Shown here: positions 54,541 to 63,677 of the stretch, piece after piece
Numbering within the stretch: the stretch's first letter is position 1
Layout of the letters: every line of letters starts with the position of its first letter
Position numbers and translations under genes: made by a program
The notes under the pieces: generated by a model
The model's input: only the letters and a program-made list of their open reading frames with translations
Databases searched by the model: none
Told to the model about the DNA's origin: nothing
Assembly (NCBI RefSeq): GCF_017303295.1
Contig: NZ_JAFKOK010000006.1
Coordinates: 1 to 64,000, forward strand
DNA: 64,000 nt
DNA from: Rhodobacter sp. NTK016B
GTDB lineage: Bacteria > Pseudomonadota > Alphaproteobacteria > Rhodobacterales > Rhodobacteraceae
Direction: 5' to 3'

Positions 54541-55319
54541 TCGTTGTCTTCGCGCGCCTCAAGCCGCGCCTCGATCGCCTTCAGCCGCACCAGAACCTCG
54601 TCGCGGTATTCATCCGTGCGCGCGCTGCTTTCCTCGTTATGGGCCTCTTGCATCGAATTCACGATCAGGCCAACCAGCAGGTTCACCACCGCGAAGGTGG
54701 TGATCAGGATGAAGGGCACGAAGAACGCCCAGGCGTAGGGATAGACCGCCATCACCGGGCGAACGATGCCCATCGACCAACTTTCCAGCGTCATGATCTG
54801 GAACAGCGAATAGGTCGAGGCGCCCAGATCCCCGAACCATTCGGGAAAGCCCGCGCCGAAAAGCTGCGTGGCCAGCACCGCCGAGATGTAAAAGATCATC
54901 CCCATCAGCACGATGACCGAGCCCATGCCGGGGATCGCCCGCACGAAGCCCTCGACCACCCGCCTGAGCGCCGGCGCGACCGAGATCACGCGCAGCAGAC
55001 GCAGCACCCTGAGCGCGCGCAGCACGCTGAGCGAATGCCCGCCCGGCACCAGCGATATGCCGACGATGACGAAATCGAACAGGTTCCAGCCATTGCGGAA
55101 AAAACGCAGGCGCTGGACATAGATCTTTGCCAGCAACTCGACCACGAACACCGCCAGACAGGCCGTGTCGATGGCCACGATCAGCGGGCCGAAATTCGCC
55201 ATCAGCGGGTCGGACGTCTCCATCCCCAGCACAACGGCGTTGATCAGGATGACCACGATAATGGCGTTGCTCACCATCGGGCGGGCAAGGATCGATTGGA
55301 TACGGTCGCGAAGGGTCAT
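54522..55319 (-). CDS. Bacterial voltage-gated sodium channel (NavBac)
   Basis: The 265-residue protein has six membrane helices. S4 carries arginines at residues 101, 104, 107 and 110 (VLRALRVLRLLRVISVAPAL). The selectivity filter TLESWSM is at residues 177-183, identical to that of the crystallised NavAb. Hydrophobic S6 (VVNLLVGLIVNSM) leads to a charged C-terminal coiled coil (about 230-258). It should form a homotetrameric sodium channel opened by depolarisation. The ATG at 55319 lies inside a larger open frame. The last 19 bases overlap the convergent phosphatase gene. Confidence 0.93.
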   Translation of the reverse strand: MTLRDRIQSILARPMVSNAIIVVILINAVVLGMETSDPLMANFGPLIVAIDTACLAVFVVELLAKIYVQRLRFFRNGWNLFDFVIVGISLVPGGHSLSVLRALRVLRLLRVISVAPALRRVVEGFVRAIPGMGSVIVLMGMIFYISAVLATQLFGAGFPEWFGDLGASTYSLFQIMTLESWSMGIVRPVMAVYPYAWAFFVPFILITTFAVVNLLVGLIVNSMQEAHNEESSARTDEYRDEVLVRLKAIEARLEAREDNDQNPKP

Positions 55320-55336
55320 AAAGGGTCCGAGGTGTT

Positions 55337-56554
55337 TCAGCCCATATGGGGCCGCGAAAACCGCGCCGCAAGCTCGACATGCGCGGACCAGCGGAACTGG
55401 TCCACCACCTGCACCCAATCCAGCCGGTAACCCGCCGCCAGCAGCGTCTTGGCGTCGCGCGCGAAAGTCACCGGGTTGCAGGATACATGCGCGATGACCG
55501 GCACTGCGGCTTTCGCCAGCTCGGCGATCTGTGCCTCGGCGCCCGCGCGCGGCGGGTCGATCACCACCGCGTCGAAGCGTTTCAGCTCATCGGGCATCAA
55601 GGGGCGGCGGAACAGGTCGCGCGCCTCGCTCGTCACACGTTTCAGCCCCTGCGCGTTGCGCCAGCCCCGGTCCATCGCGGCCAGCATCGGCGCATAACCC
55701 TCGACCGCGTGGATCTCGGCCCGCTCGGCCAGCGGCAGGGTAAAGGTGCCCGCGCCTGCGAACAGATCGAGCACCTGCTTGGCGTCGCCGACCGCCTCGG
55801 TCACGCAATCCAGAAGCGCGGCCTCGCCCTGCGGCGTGGCTTGCAGGAACGCGCCCGGCGGGGGCGAGACGCGCGCGCGGCCCATCCGCAGCACCGGCGG
55901 CTCTTCCTGCAACAGCACTTCGCCGTTCCACGCCAGTCGCGCCAAGCCATGCGCGCCGGCGATCTGGGGCAGCGACAGCGAGAGGGCCTTGTCCAGCGGC
56001 TTTCCTTCGGTGACCGAGACCTCGATCCCCTGTTCGAACAGCGTCACTGCCAGCCGCATCTCGCCCTTGCGCGAGCCGCCCTCAGTCACCAGCGCTTCCA
56101 GTGCCGGGATCACCGCAATCAGCGCGGGGTCCAGCAGCAGGCAATCGGGGATCGCCGTCACGCTGTCAGAAGCGCGCGCATGGAACCCCACCAGCGCGCC
56201 GGATTTCAGCCGCCGTCCGCCCAGCACAGCCCGCCTGCGCGAGCGCGGCGGCGAGGTATGGATGCCCCGGATCGGCGCCTCGATACCCTGCGCGGCCAAA
56301 GCCTGCCGCACCACATCGGTCTTCCAATTCTCGACAAACGCGTCCGAGGCATGCTGCAACGCACAGCCGCCGCAGGCCTTGTAGTGGCGGCAGGGCGCGG
56401 CGACCCGCTCGGGCGTTGGGGTCAGGATTTTCGGCTGCGCGATGCGCCCGCCCTCGGGCGTGCCCTCGACAACCTCGCCGGGCAAGGCGCGCGCGACGCT
56501 GACACCGGCGCCCACGCCATCGGCGCGGGTATTCAGACGCTCGATCGTGATCAT
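55337..56554 (-). CDS. 23S rRNA (uracil-5-)-methyltransferase-type enzyme (TrmA/RlmD family)
   Basis: The 405-residue SAM-dependent RNA methyltransferase has an N-terminal TRAM-like piece and an iron-sulfur-type cysteine cluster (C55, C61, C64 in CRHYKACGGC, and a fourth in PDCLLLDP). The SAM-binding loop is LDLFAGAGTFTLP, the catalytic cysteine lies in HVSCNPVTFARD, and IDPPRAG is the loop that contacts the base. Family members make m5U in rRNA or tRNA. Specificity cannot be fixed by sequence alone. The start overlaps the VOC gene (ATGA). Confidence 0.85.
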   Translation of the reverse strand: MITIERLNTRADGVGAGVSVARALPGEVVEGTPEGGRIAQPKILTPTPERVAAPCRHYKACGGCALQHASDAFVENWKTDVVRQALAAQGIEAPIRGIHTSPPRSRRRAVLGGRRLKSGALVGFHARASDSVTAIPDCLLLDPALIAVIPALEALVTEGGSRKGEMRLAVTLFEQGIEVSVTEGKPLDKALSLSLPQIAGAHGLARLAWNGEVLLQEEPPVLRMGRARVSPPPGAFLQATPQGEAALLDCVTEAVGDAKQVLDLFAGAGTFTLPLAERAEIHAVEGYAPMLAAMDRGWRNAQGLKRVTSEARDLFRRPLMPDELKRFDAVVIDPPRAGAEAQIAELAKAAVPVIAHVSCNPVTFARDAKTLLAAGYRLDWVQVVDQFRWSAHVELAARFSRPHMG

Positions 56555-56976
56555 GCGCTCTCCCTCGCGGGCGAAAAGGCATAGCCCTCGGGCGACAGGA
56601 TCACCGCCTCGCGCAGGCCATGCGGCTTGTCGCGCGGCTCTTCGATCACCGTGCCGCCGAACGCTTCGGCCCGCGTGCAGCAGGCGTCCGGGTCCAGCCC
56701 GAACAAGTACACCTGCACCCCGGCGCCACGCGGCGGGCTTTCGGGCAACAGGCCCAGCAGCGGATGGGCGCCGAAGGTGGCGTCCGAATGGAGCTGCATC
56801 AGGACATCGCCATGCCGGATCAGCGCGAAATCATCCGACAGCCGATGCGCGGACAGCCCGAAGACACCCGTCAGGAACCCCGCCAGTGCCCGCACATCGC
56901 GGGTCAGCAGGTTCACGCCCAACCCCGTCAGGCTGCGCCCGAAGGTGGCAGGGTCCACCGTTTCCAGATCCATCAT
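56551..56976 (-). CDS. VOC-superfamily (glyoxalase/bleomycin resistance-like) protein
   Basis: The 141-residue protein has two beta-alpha-beta-beta-beta modules with GVNLLTRDVRALAGFLTGVF at the start and VQVYLFGLDPDACCTRAEAF in the second half. Only a few potential metal ligands are seen (H54-like in RHGDVLMQLH and the glutamate in EEP). It overlaps the ABC exporter gene and the RNA methyltransferase gene by ATGA, so the four genes probably form one operon. Substrate is unknown. Confidence 0.8.
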   Translation of the reverse strand: MMDLETVDPATFGRSLTGLGVNLLTRDVRALAGFLTGVFGLSAHRLSDDFALIRHGDVLMQLHSDATFGAHPLLGLLPESPPRGAGVQVYLFGLDPDACCTRAEAFGGTVIEEPRDKPHGLREAVILSPEGYAFSPARESA

Positions 56977-58835
56977 GCGTCCTCGTCCATCCCAAGGAAT
57001 CCACCCGACTGGCGCTGCCAGAAGCGGGCATATTGCCCGTCCCGCGCCAGCAGCGCGTCATGCGTGCCTTCTTCGACGACGCGACCGGCGTCAAGCACGA
57101 TGATCCGGTCCATCCGCGCGATGGTCGACAGCCGGTGCGCGATGGCCAGCACCGTCTTGCCCGCCATGATCTCGTCCAGCGTTTCCTGAATCGCCGCTTC
57201 GACCTCGCTGTCGAGCGCCGATGTCGCCTCGTCCAGCACAAGGATCGGCGCGTCCTTCAGAAAGGCCCGCGCCAGCGCGATCCGCTGCCTTTGCCCGCCC
57301 GAAAGCCGCACCCCGCGCTCGCCCAGCTGGGCGTCGTAGCCCTTGCGCCCGGCATTGTCGCGCAGCGTGCCGATGAATTCATGCGCCTCGGCGGCTTCGG
57401 CGGCGGCGGCCACCTCGGCCTCGCTGGCATCGGGCCGCCCGTAGCGGATATTGTCGCGCGCCGAGCGGTTGAACATCGCCGTATCCTGCGTGACCATGCC
57501 GATCTGGCGGCGCAGGCTTTCCTGCGTGACATCGCGCACGTCGATCCCGTCGATCCGCACCGCACCACGCTCGGTGTCGTAGAGCCGCAGCAACAGCGAC
57601 ACCAGCGTCGATTTCCCCGCGCCCGAGGCGCCGACAATGCCGATCCGCTCACCCGGGCGGATCGTCAGGTCCAGCTTTTCCACGCCGCCGGTGCGCCGCC
57701 CATAAGCAAAGCTCACATCGTCGAACACGATCTCGCCCAGCACCGGCGGCATCTCGGTCGCGTCCTCGGCATCGGTCAACGCGTGTTCAACGGCCAGCGT
57801 GCGCATCCCGTCTTCAACTTCGCCGATATTGGCGTAGATCCCCATCAGCGTGAAACTGACCCAGCCGGTCATCTGAGCCAGACGGATCGCCACCGACCCC
57901 GCCGCGACGATATCCCCGGTCGAGGCAATGCCCCCCGACCACAGCCACAGCGTGCCGCCCACCAGACCCACGGGCAACAGCCCCGCGAACAGCATCAGCG
58001 ACACGCGGAACATCGCCGACAGCTTGCCGAAAGCCAGCACCTTCTCGCGGTAATGACCCATCGCATCCAGCGCGTTGCTGTCTTCGAACCTTGCATGGGC
58101 GAACAGCTTCACGGTGCGGATATTGGTGATCGTATCGACCACCTGCCCCGTCACCTGCGCCCGCGCCCCGGCGCGCGCAGCGGCGCGCTTGCGGATATGC
58201 GGAATAAAGCCGCGGATCAGCGCCAGATAGCCGATCGCCCAGACCGCCAGACCCAGCCCCAGCCGCCAGTCGATCGCCGCCATCAGCGCCACCGACCCCG
58301 CGACCGAGGACAGGGCAAAAGCCACGGTGTTGATCGATTCGCTCACCACCTCGGTCAGCGCGCGGGCGGTCTGCACCTGTTTCTGCGCGATACGCCCGGC
58401 GAAATCGTTGTCGAAGAAGTTGATGTCCTGCCCCATCGACCAGCGATTGAGCCGCGACAGGATCAGCGGGTCGATATTGGGCGCGATGATCATGAAATTC
58501 GCGGCGCTGTTCAGACCGAAGGCCAGCGGCCGGATCGCCAGAAAGAACACCACGAAGATCGTCAGCAAGGCCCAGTTATCGGCGAAGAAGCCCAGCGCAT
58601 CGCCCGATGTCGCAGCATCGACCACCGCGCCCAGCACCCAGGCGGTCATAACCTCGGTCGCGCCGCCCAGCGCCGAAATCACCGTGGCAAGGCTGATCCC
58701 CGGCCACGCCCCCATCAGCGCCCAGCGAATGAAAGCCCACAGCGTGCGCGGCGGGGCGCCCTCGGCGGGGCGGAAAGGCTTGATCAGTGTCGAAATCGCC
58801 ATGCCTGTCGCGCGGCCCATCCCGCGCCCTTTCAT
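56973..58835 (-). CDS. ABC exporter half-transporter (TMD-NBD) 1
   Basis: The 620-residue exporter has six membrane helices (about 20-330) and a C-terminal ATPase domain: Walker A GASGAGKST, signature LSGGQRQRIALARAF, Walker B ILVLDEATSAL and H-loop LAIAHRLST. The catalytic glutamate is present. A paralogous gene lies directly upstream on the same strand (58885-60732). The two may form a heterodimer, as in bacterial multidrug or lipid exporters. The substrate is unknown. Confidence 0.9.
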   Translation of the reverse strand: MKGRGMGRATGMAISTLIKPFRPAEGAPPRTLWAFIRWALMGAWPGISLATVISALGGATEVMTAWVLGAVVDAATSGDALGFFADNWALLTIFVVFFLAIRPLAFGLNSAANFMIIAPNIDPLILSRLNRWSMGQDINFFDNDFAGRIAQKQVQTARALTEVVSESINTVAFALSSVAGSVALMAAIDWRLGLGLAVWAIGYLALIRGFIPHIRKRAAARAGARAQVTGQVVDTITNIRTVKLFAHARFEDSNALDAMGHYREKVLAFGKLSAMFRVSLMLFAGLLPVGLVGGTLWLWSGGIASTGDIVAAGSVAIRLAQMTGWVSFTLMGIYANIGEVEDGMRTLAVEHALTDAEDATEMPPVLGEIVFDDVSFAYGRRTGGVEKLDLTIRPGERIGIVGASGAGKSTLVSLLLRLYDTERGAVRIDGIDVRDVTQESLRRQIGMVTQDTAMFNRSARDNIRYGRPDASEAEVAAAAEAAEAHEFIGTLRDNAGRKGYDAQLGERGVRLSGGQRQRIALARAFLKDAPILVLDEATSALDSEVEAAIQETLDEIMAGKTVLAIAHRLSTIARMDRIIVLDAGRVVEEGTHDALLARDGQYARFWQRQSGGFLGMDEDA

Positions 58836-58850
58836 TCTGCCTCAAATACT

Positions 58851-58877
58851 CCGGGGGTCCGGGGGCAGCGCCCCCGG
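58851..58877 (-). repeat. GC-rich intergenic hairpin repeat
   Basis: CCGGGGG-CAGCG-CCCCCGG (58859-58877), preceded by CTCCGGGGGTCC, is a palindromic intergenic element between the two ABC exporter genes. I recall similar sequence in many Rhodobacteraceae intergenic regions. It might act as a terminator or attenuator, which would uncouple the two exporter genes; no T-tract follows. Confidence 0.55.
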
Positions 58878-58884
58878 TCTTCCC

Positions 58885-60732
58885 TCATTCCGCCGCGTCG
58901 TCCTCGGTGCCGATGAACCCACCCGATTGGCGGGCCCAGAATCCGGCATAAAGCCCGCCCTGCGCCAGAAGCGCGGCATGCGTGCCCTCTTCGACGATCT
59001 TGCCGTCATCCATCACCACGATCCGGTCCATCTGCGCGATGGTCGACAGCCGGTGCGCGATGGCGATCACCGTCTTGCCGGTCATCATCCCGTAAAGCGT
59101 TTCCTGAATCGAGGCTTCAACCTCGCTGTCGAGCGCCGAGGTCGCCTCGTCCAGCACGAGGATCGGCGCGTCCTTCAGGATCACCCGCGCGATGGCGATC
59201 CGCTGCCGCTGACCGCCCGACAGCTTCACCCCGCGCTCGCCGACGCGGGCGTCGAACCCCTGCCGCCCCTCGGCATCGGCAAGGCTGGCGATGAAGTCGG
59301 ACGCCTCGGCGCGGTCGCAGGCGGCGATCATCTCGGCCTCGGTCGCCTCGGCGCGGCCATAGAGGATATTCTCGCGCACCGAACGGTGCAAAAGCGCCGT
59401 GTCCTGCTGCACCATGCCGATCCGCGCGCGCAGACTGTCCTGCGTCACCTGCGTGATGTCCTGCCCGTCGATGCGGATCGTGCCGCCCTCGGGGTCGTAG
59501 AACCGCAACAGCAACTTCACCAGCGTCGATTTCCCCGAACCCGAGCGCCCGACCAGCCCGATCTTTTCGCCCGGCGCGACGGTCAGGCTGAGATGATCCA
59601 GCCCGCCCTGCCCGCGCCCGTAATGGTGGCTGACGCCCGTCATCTCGATCCGGCCCTCGCGGAAATCCAACGGTTTGGCATCCGGGGCGTCGGTCAGGGT
59701 GATCGGCTGGGCGATGGTCTCCATCCCCTCGGCCACGACGCCGAGATTGCGGAAGAAGGACGACACCGCCCACATGATCCAGCCGGTCATCGCGTTGAGC
59801 CGCAGCACCAGCGCCGAGGCGGCGGCGACGATGCCCACGCTGGCCGATCCCACCGACCACAGCCAGATCGACCAGCCGACCACGGCGACGATCAGGAAGC
59901 CGTTCAGCGCCACAAGGCACAGGTCCATGACCGTGAAGATGCGCATTTCCTTCTGGAACGTGTCGCGCGCATGTTCGATGGCCTCGCGGGCATAATCGGT
60001 TTCCAGATCGTGCTGGGCGAACAGTTTGACCGAATGGATATTGGTATAGGCATCGACCACCCGGCCGGTGACCGCGCTGCGCGCATCCGACGCCGCTTTC
60101 GACGCGGGCCCCACCCGCGTGATGGTCCAGCGCAACAGCACCACATAAAGCGCCAGCCATATCAGCATCGGCAGCACCAGCCGCAGATCGGCCCCCATCA
60201 GCAGCACGGCGGCGCCGACGATATAGGCAATCGAGAAGGTCAGCGCGTCGAAGATCTGGAACACCGCTTCGCCCGCGGCGGGCGGCGTCTGCATGATTCG
60301 GTTGGCGATCCGCCCGGCAAAGTCGTTCTCGTACCAGCCCACGGATTGCCGCAGGACATGACGATGCGCGCGCCAGCGGATCAGCGTGCCGAAATTGGGC
60401 ATAATCGCGTTGTTGATCAGCCCGACATCGAGAAACTGCAGCACCGGCCGCAGGACCAGCAGGAACAGGGCCGCCGCCGCCATCTCGTGCCAGTGCTCGG
60501 CCCAGAAGCTCTGCATGCCGGTCTCGTCCAGCAGATCGACCAGCCGGCCCAGATACCACAACAGCCCGATCTCGATGGAGGCGATGGTGACCGAGAAGAT
60601 CGTGGTGACGGCAAAGACCTTGCGGAACGGACGCGCGTAACCCGCCATGAAGGGCCAAAGCCGCCGCGGCGGGGTGTCGGTTTCGGTATAGGCGACATAG
60701 GGGTCGACCAGGTTTTCAAAGAATCTGAACAC
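58885..60732 (-). CDS. ABC exporter half-transporter (TMD-NBD) 2
   Basis: The 615-residue protein has six membrane helices and an ATPase domain with Walker A GRSGSGKST, signature LSGGQRQRIAIARVI, Walker B ILVLDEATSAL and the H-loop IAIAHRLST. I prefer GTG at 60732 (MFRFFENLVDPYVAY), the expected start for the family; the frame is open to 60792. It is paralogous to and in tandem with the exporter at 56973. Both ATP sites have catalytic glutamates, so each could be active. Confidence 0.88.
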   Translation of the reverse strand: MFRFFENLVDPYVAYTETDTPPRRLWPFMAGYARPFRKVFAVTTIFSVTIASIEIGLLWYLGRLVDLLDETGMQSFWAEHWHEMAAAALFLLVLRPVLQFLDVGLINNAIMPNFGTLIRWRAHRHVLRQSVGWYENDFAGRIANRIMQTPPAAGEAVFQIFDALTFSIAYIVGAAVLLMGADLRLVLPMLIWLALYVVLLRWTITRVGPASKAASDARSAVTGRVVDAYTNIHSVKLFAQHDLETDYAREAIEHARDTFQKEMRIFTVMDLCLVALNGFLIVAVVGWSIWLWSVGSASVGIVAAASALVLRLNAMTGWIMWAVSSFFRNLGVVAEGMETIAQPITLTDAPDAKPLDFREGRIEMTGVSHHYGRGQGGLDHLSLTVAPGEKIGLVGRSGSGKSTLVKLLLRFYDPEGGTIRIDGQDITQVTQDSLRARIGMVQQDTALLHRSVRENILYGRAEATEAEMIAACDRAEASDFIASLADAEGRQGFDARVGERGVKLSGGQRQRIAIARVILKDAPILVLDEATSALDSEVEASIQETLYGMMTGKTVIAIAHRLSTIAQMDRIVVMDDGKIVEEGTHAALLAQGGLYAGFWARQSGGFIGTEDDAAE

Positions 60733-60824
60733 GGTGCGCGTCCCCGGTCGTCTTGGGTTCTGTCGGAATGAAAAGAGCGCGCGGTGCTTCACACGCGAAG
60801 GGCAATCTAGGCCGACGAGGCGGG

Positions 60825-61976
60825 TCAGGCCAGCCCCAGAAGCGCCAGCAGGTCGTCACGCGTCGGTTGAAGATCGCGTTCGAGCCAATGCGTCTGCGCC
60901 CGCGTCAGCGCAAGGCCCAGCGCGGGCCCCATCAGCATGGGCATCAGGTCTTTGGGCTTCAACGGAAAATCCGCCTGCGCCCCGCGCATCACCTCGGCGC
61001 GCCAATCGGGCGCGGGTGGCATTTCCAGCAACGCGGCGCGCCCCAGAAGCGCATCTGTTCCCAGCCGCAGACCCAGCGTCCAGCCCAGCGCGGCGGGGCT
61101 ATCCATGCCGGAAAACGCCGCGCGGAGCTTGTCGAAATCGCGCGCCTCGGCTTTCGACAGGCGCAGCGTATCGACCCGATCGGTCACAACCGACAGCCGC
61201 CGCAGGAACCCGCCGGGCTTCCCGTCTTCCAGATGTACGAGCACCGGCAGCGCCTGCGCCTGTGCGCCGGGCAGAACCTGCCTGAGAACCCCGGCCTGCG
61301 CCATCGCCGCGACCGAGGGCGCCGGATCCGGCGCGGCCAGCAGCTTTTTCAGCTCGGCGGTGATCCGCTCGGCCGACAGCGTGCCCAGCTGGTCGGCATG
61401 GTCGGCGCAGGCGGCCAGCGCGTCAGGATCAAGGCCCTGTTCCGGGTCGCCGTATTGCGCGTGAAAGCGGAAGAATCTCAGGATCCGCAGGTAATCCTCG
61501 CGGATGCGGGCATCGGCGTCGCGGATGAAGCGAAGGCGGCGCGCCTGCAGGTCGGGCAATCCGCCCAGAGGATCGACCACCGCGCCTGTCGCATCGGCAT
61601 AAAGCGCGTTCATGGTGAAGTCGCGCCGTGCCGCGTCCTGTTCCAGCGTCGCGCCGAAACTCACGCGGGCATGGCGGCCAAAAGTTTCCTCGTCATGGCG
61701 GAAGGTCGTGACCTCGTATCCCTCGCCGTCCGAAACCACTGTCACCGTGCCATGCGCGATGCCGGTCGGGACGGGTTTCAGACCGGCATCGCGCGCCAGT
61801 TCCATCACCCGTTCAGGCAGGGCATCGGTAGCGATATCCACATCCGTCACCGGCACGCGCAACAGAGCGTTGCGCACGCAGCCACCGACCGCCAGCGCAT
61901 GATGTCCGGCGTCCGTCAGCATCGCCATCACCGCCTGCGTGCCGGGCTTTTCCAGCCATTCGCCCGAAATCTTCAT
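60825..61976 (-). CDS. cca: CCA tRNA nucleotidyltransferase / poly(A) polymerase family
   Basis: The 383-residue enzyme adds or repairs the CCA end of tRNA. The nucleotidyltransferase motif GGCVRNALL leads to the catalytic aspartates in VTDVDIAT, and RRDFTMNALYAD and RIREDYLRILRFFRFH follow. It overlaps the NUDIX gene by four bases (61973-61976). Confidence 0.9.
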   Translation of the reverse strand: MKISGEWLEKPGTQAVMAMLTDAGHHALAVGGCVRNALLRVPVTDVDIATDALPERVMELARDAGLKPVPTGIAHGTVTVVSDGEGYEVTTFRHDEETFGRHARVSFGATLEQDAARRDFTMNALYADATGAVVDPLGGLPDLQARRLRFIRDADARIREDYLRILRFFRFHAQYGDPEQGLDPDALAACADHADQLGTLSAERITAELKKLLAAPDPAPSVAAMAQAGVLRQVLPGAQAQALPVLVHLEDGKPGGFLRRLSVVTDRVDTLRLSKAEARDFDKLRAAFSGMDSPAALGWTLGLRLGTDALLGRAALLEMPPAPDWRAEVMRGAQADFPLKPKDLMPMLMGPALGLALTRAQTHWLERDLQPTRDDLLALLGLA

Positions 61977-62575
61977 GCCACCCGCGCCGCCAGCGCGCGC
62001 AGCATCCGGGCGGTCGCGCCCCAGATGTAATAAGGACCCCACGGCACGGTAAAATAGCTGCGCCACTGGCCCAGCCATTGGCGGCGCTGGACGGAATAAG
62101 CGCCTTCGTCCAGCAGATGCGTCAGCGGCACGAAGAACGTCTCGGCGACCTCGCCCTCTTCGCAAACGGGGCTGAATTCGCCGTCGACCACGGCAACGAA
62201 GGGGATGACGGTAAAGCCGGTGACGGTCTCGTGCGGCGGCATCGCGCCCAGAACGGTCACCTGCGCCGGGTCCAGCCCGACCTCTTCGCGCGCCTCGCGC
62301 AGGGCGGCAGCTTGGGGACCGGCATCGCCGGGATCGACCTTGCCACCGGGAAAAGCGATCTGACCGGGATGATGCTTCAGCGTCGAGGCGCGCATCGTCA
62401 GGATCACGCACCAGCCTTCAGGCCGCTCGACCAGCGCGATCAGCACCGCAGCGGGGCGCAGTTTCACACCCTTGGGGCGAAACTGCGGATTCAGGTCGAA
62501 ATCGCTCGATTGCGGGCCGTCGCCATTCAGCGCGGCCCGCAACCTGCGGATCAGCTCATTGCGCGTCACCATCAT
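61973..62575 (-). CDS. NUDIX hydrolase, CoA pyrophosphatase type
   Basis: The 200-residue protein has the NUDIX box PGGKVDPGDAGPQAAALRE (followed by AREEVGL), and an upstream strand with MRASTLKHHPGQIAFPGG, the UPF0035 motif typical of CoA pyrophosphatases. The ATG-ATG pair at 62575 and 62572 gives the family start; the stop overlaps cca. It overlaps the hslO 3' end by 20 bases. Confidence 0.85.
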   Translation of the reverse strand: MMVTRNELIRRLRAALNGDGPQSSDFDLNPQFRPKGVKLRPAAVLIALVERPEGWCVILTMRASTLKHHPGQIAFPGGKVDPGDAGPQAAALREAREEVGLDPAQVTVLGAMPPHETVTGFTVIPFVAVVDGEFSPVCEEGEVAETFFVPLTHLLDEGAYSVQRRQWLGQWRSYFTVPWGPYYIWGATARMLRALAARVA

Positions 62576-63605
62576 CGGTCCCGGACTTTTCCGCCTCGAA
62601 ACCCACGGTCTTCGGGTCCAGAACGTAATGCGCGCCGCAGAACTGGCAATCGGCAGTGACCTCGCCATCATCCGTGGTCATCGTGGCAATGTCGCGGGCC
62701 GAGTAGATCGACAGCGACTGGCGCACCTTGTCCTCGGAACACGAGCATCCGAACTCGATCCGCTGCGGATCGTAGACGCGCGGGTCTTCCTCGTTGAAGA
62801 GACGCAGCAGCAGGTCGGTCGGATGCACCGAGGGGCCGATCAGTTCAAGCTCTTCCACCGTGTCCAACAGCACATTGGCGCGGTTCCAGTTTTCGGCGTC
62901 GTCGCCTTCGACCAGATCGCGGGCATGCAGCAGACCGTCATCGCCGGTGGCGCCGCCCTGCGCATGCGGGCTTGCCTTGGGCATGTGCTGCAGCATCACG
63001 CCCCCCGCGCGCCAGCGCTCTTCCTGCCCGGCCAGAATCGACCGCCCGAACGCGGTCGAGAACCGCGTCGGCAGCTGCTCGGACTGGGCGAAATAGGCTT
63101 CGGCGCAATCCGACAGCGACTTGCCGGCGATGGGGGTGATGCCCTGATAGGGCTGCATCCCTTCACCCTGGTCGATGATGATCGCCAGATAGCCTTCGCC
63201 GATCTGACCGAACCCTTCCTGATCCAGCTCGAGCCGCTCGGCATCATAGCTGGCCCAGGCACGGATCCGCGCGGGCGCGCCCTCTTCGGCGGGGGCATAA
63301 TAATCGGTCGCGACCAGCCGCGCGGCACCCTTGCCACGGACCTGCAGCGACAGCCGCCAGCGCAGTTTCAGCGTCTGGCCGATCATCGCGGTCAGCAGCG
63401 CGGCTTCGGCCACCAGATCTTCGATCGGGGCCGGGTAATTGTGCTGCGACAGCACCGTATCGAGAACGCCATCGACGCGCGCGACCCGCCCGCGAACATC
63501 GGCCTTGTCCAGCTGAAAGGGCAGGATCGTATCGTCCCAGGCGATTTGCGCACCGAGGGTCATGTTGAAACCTTCACGTAAGGGGCTTGGTTTTGAGGCC
63601 GTCAT
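62556..63605 (-). CDS. hslO: Redox-regulated chaperone Hsp33
   Basis: Hsp33 becomes an active holdase when its zinc site is oxidised. The C-terminal cysteines are visible as CSC in FGCSCSEDK and CXXC in DCQFCGAHY. The N-terminal core starts IAWDDTILPFQLDKADVRGR. Either the ATG at 63605 (349 residues) or that at 63563 (335 residues, MTLGAQIAWDD) may be the start; both have AAGG-type sites. It overlaps the NUDIX gene downstream. Confidence 0.92.
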   Translation of the reverse strand: MTASKPSPLREGFNMTLGAQIAWDDTILPFQLDKADVRGRVARVDGVLDTVLSQHNYPAPIEDLVAEAALLTAMIGQTLKLRWRLSLQVRGKGAARLVATDYYAPAEEGAPARIRAWASYDAERLELDQEGFGQIGEGYLAIIIDQGEGMQPYQGITPIAGKSLSDCAEAYFAQSEQLPTRFSTAFGRSILAGQEERWRAGGVMLQHMPKASPHAQGGATGDDGLLHARDLVEGDDAENWNRANVLLDTVEELELIGPSVHPTDLLLRLFNEEDPRVYDPQRIEFGCSCSEDKVRQSLSIYSARDIATMTTDDGEVTADCQFCGAHYVLDPKTVGFEAEKSGTDDGDAQ

Positions 63606-63677
63606 ATAGGAATCCTTGGCGCAGGGCCAAGGGGCAATGCTGATTCGCCTCTTGCGAGCAACGAACAGGAGACGGGT

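Noticed and set aside
56442-60771. Long plus-strand open frames opposite the ABC exporters
   Set aside because: They are rich in arginine, proline and histidine without any motif and lie on the wrong strand of clear genes; they reflect high GC content.
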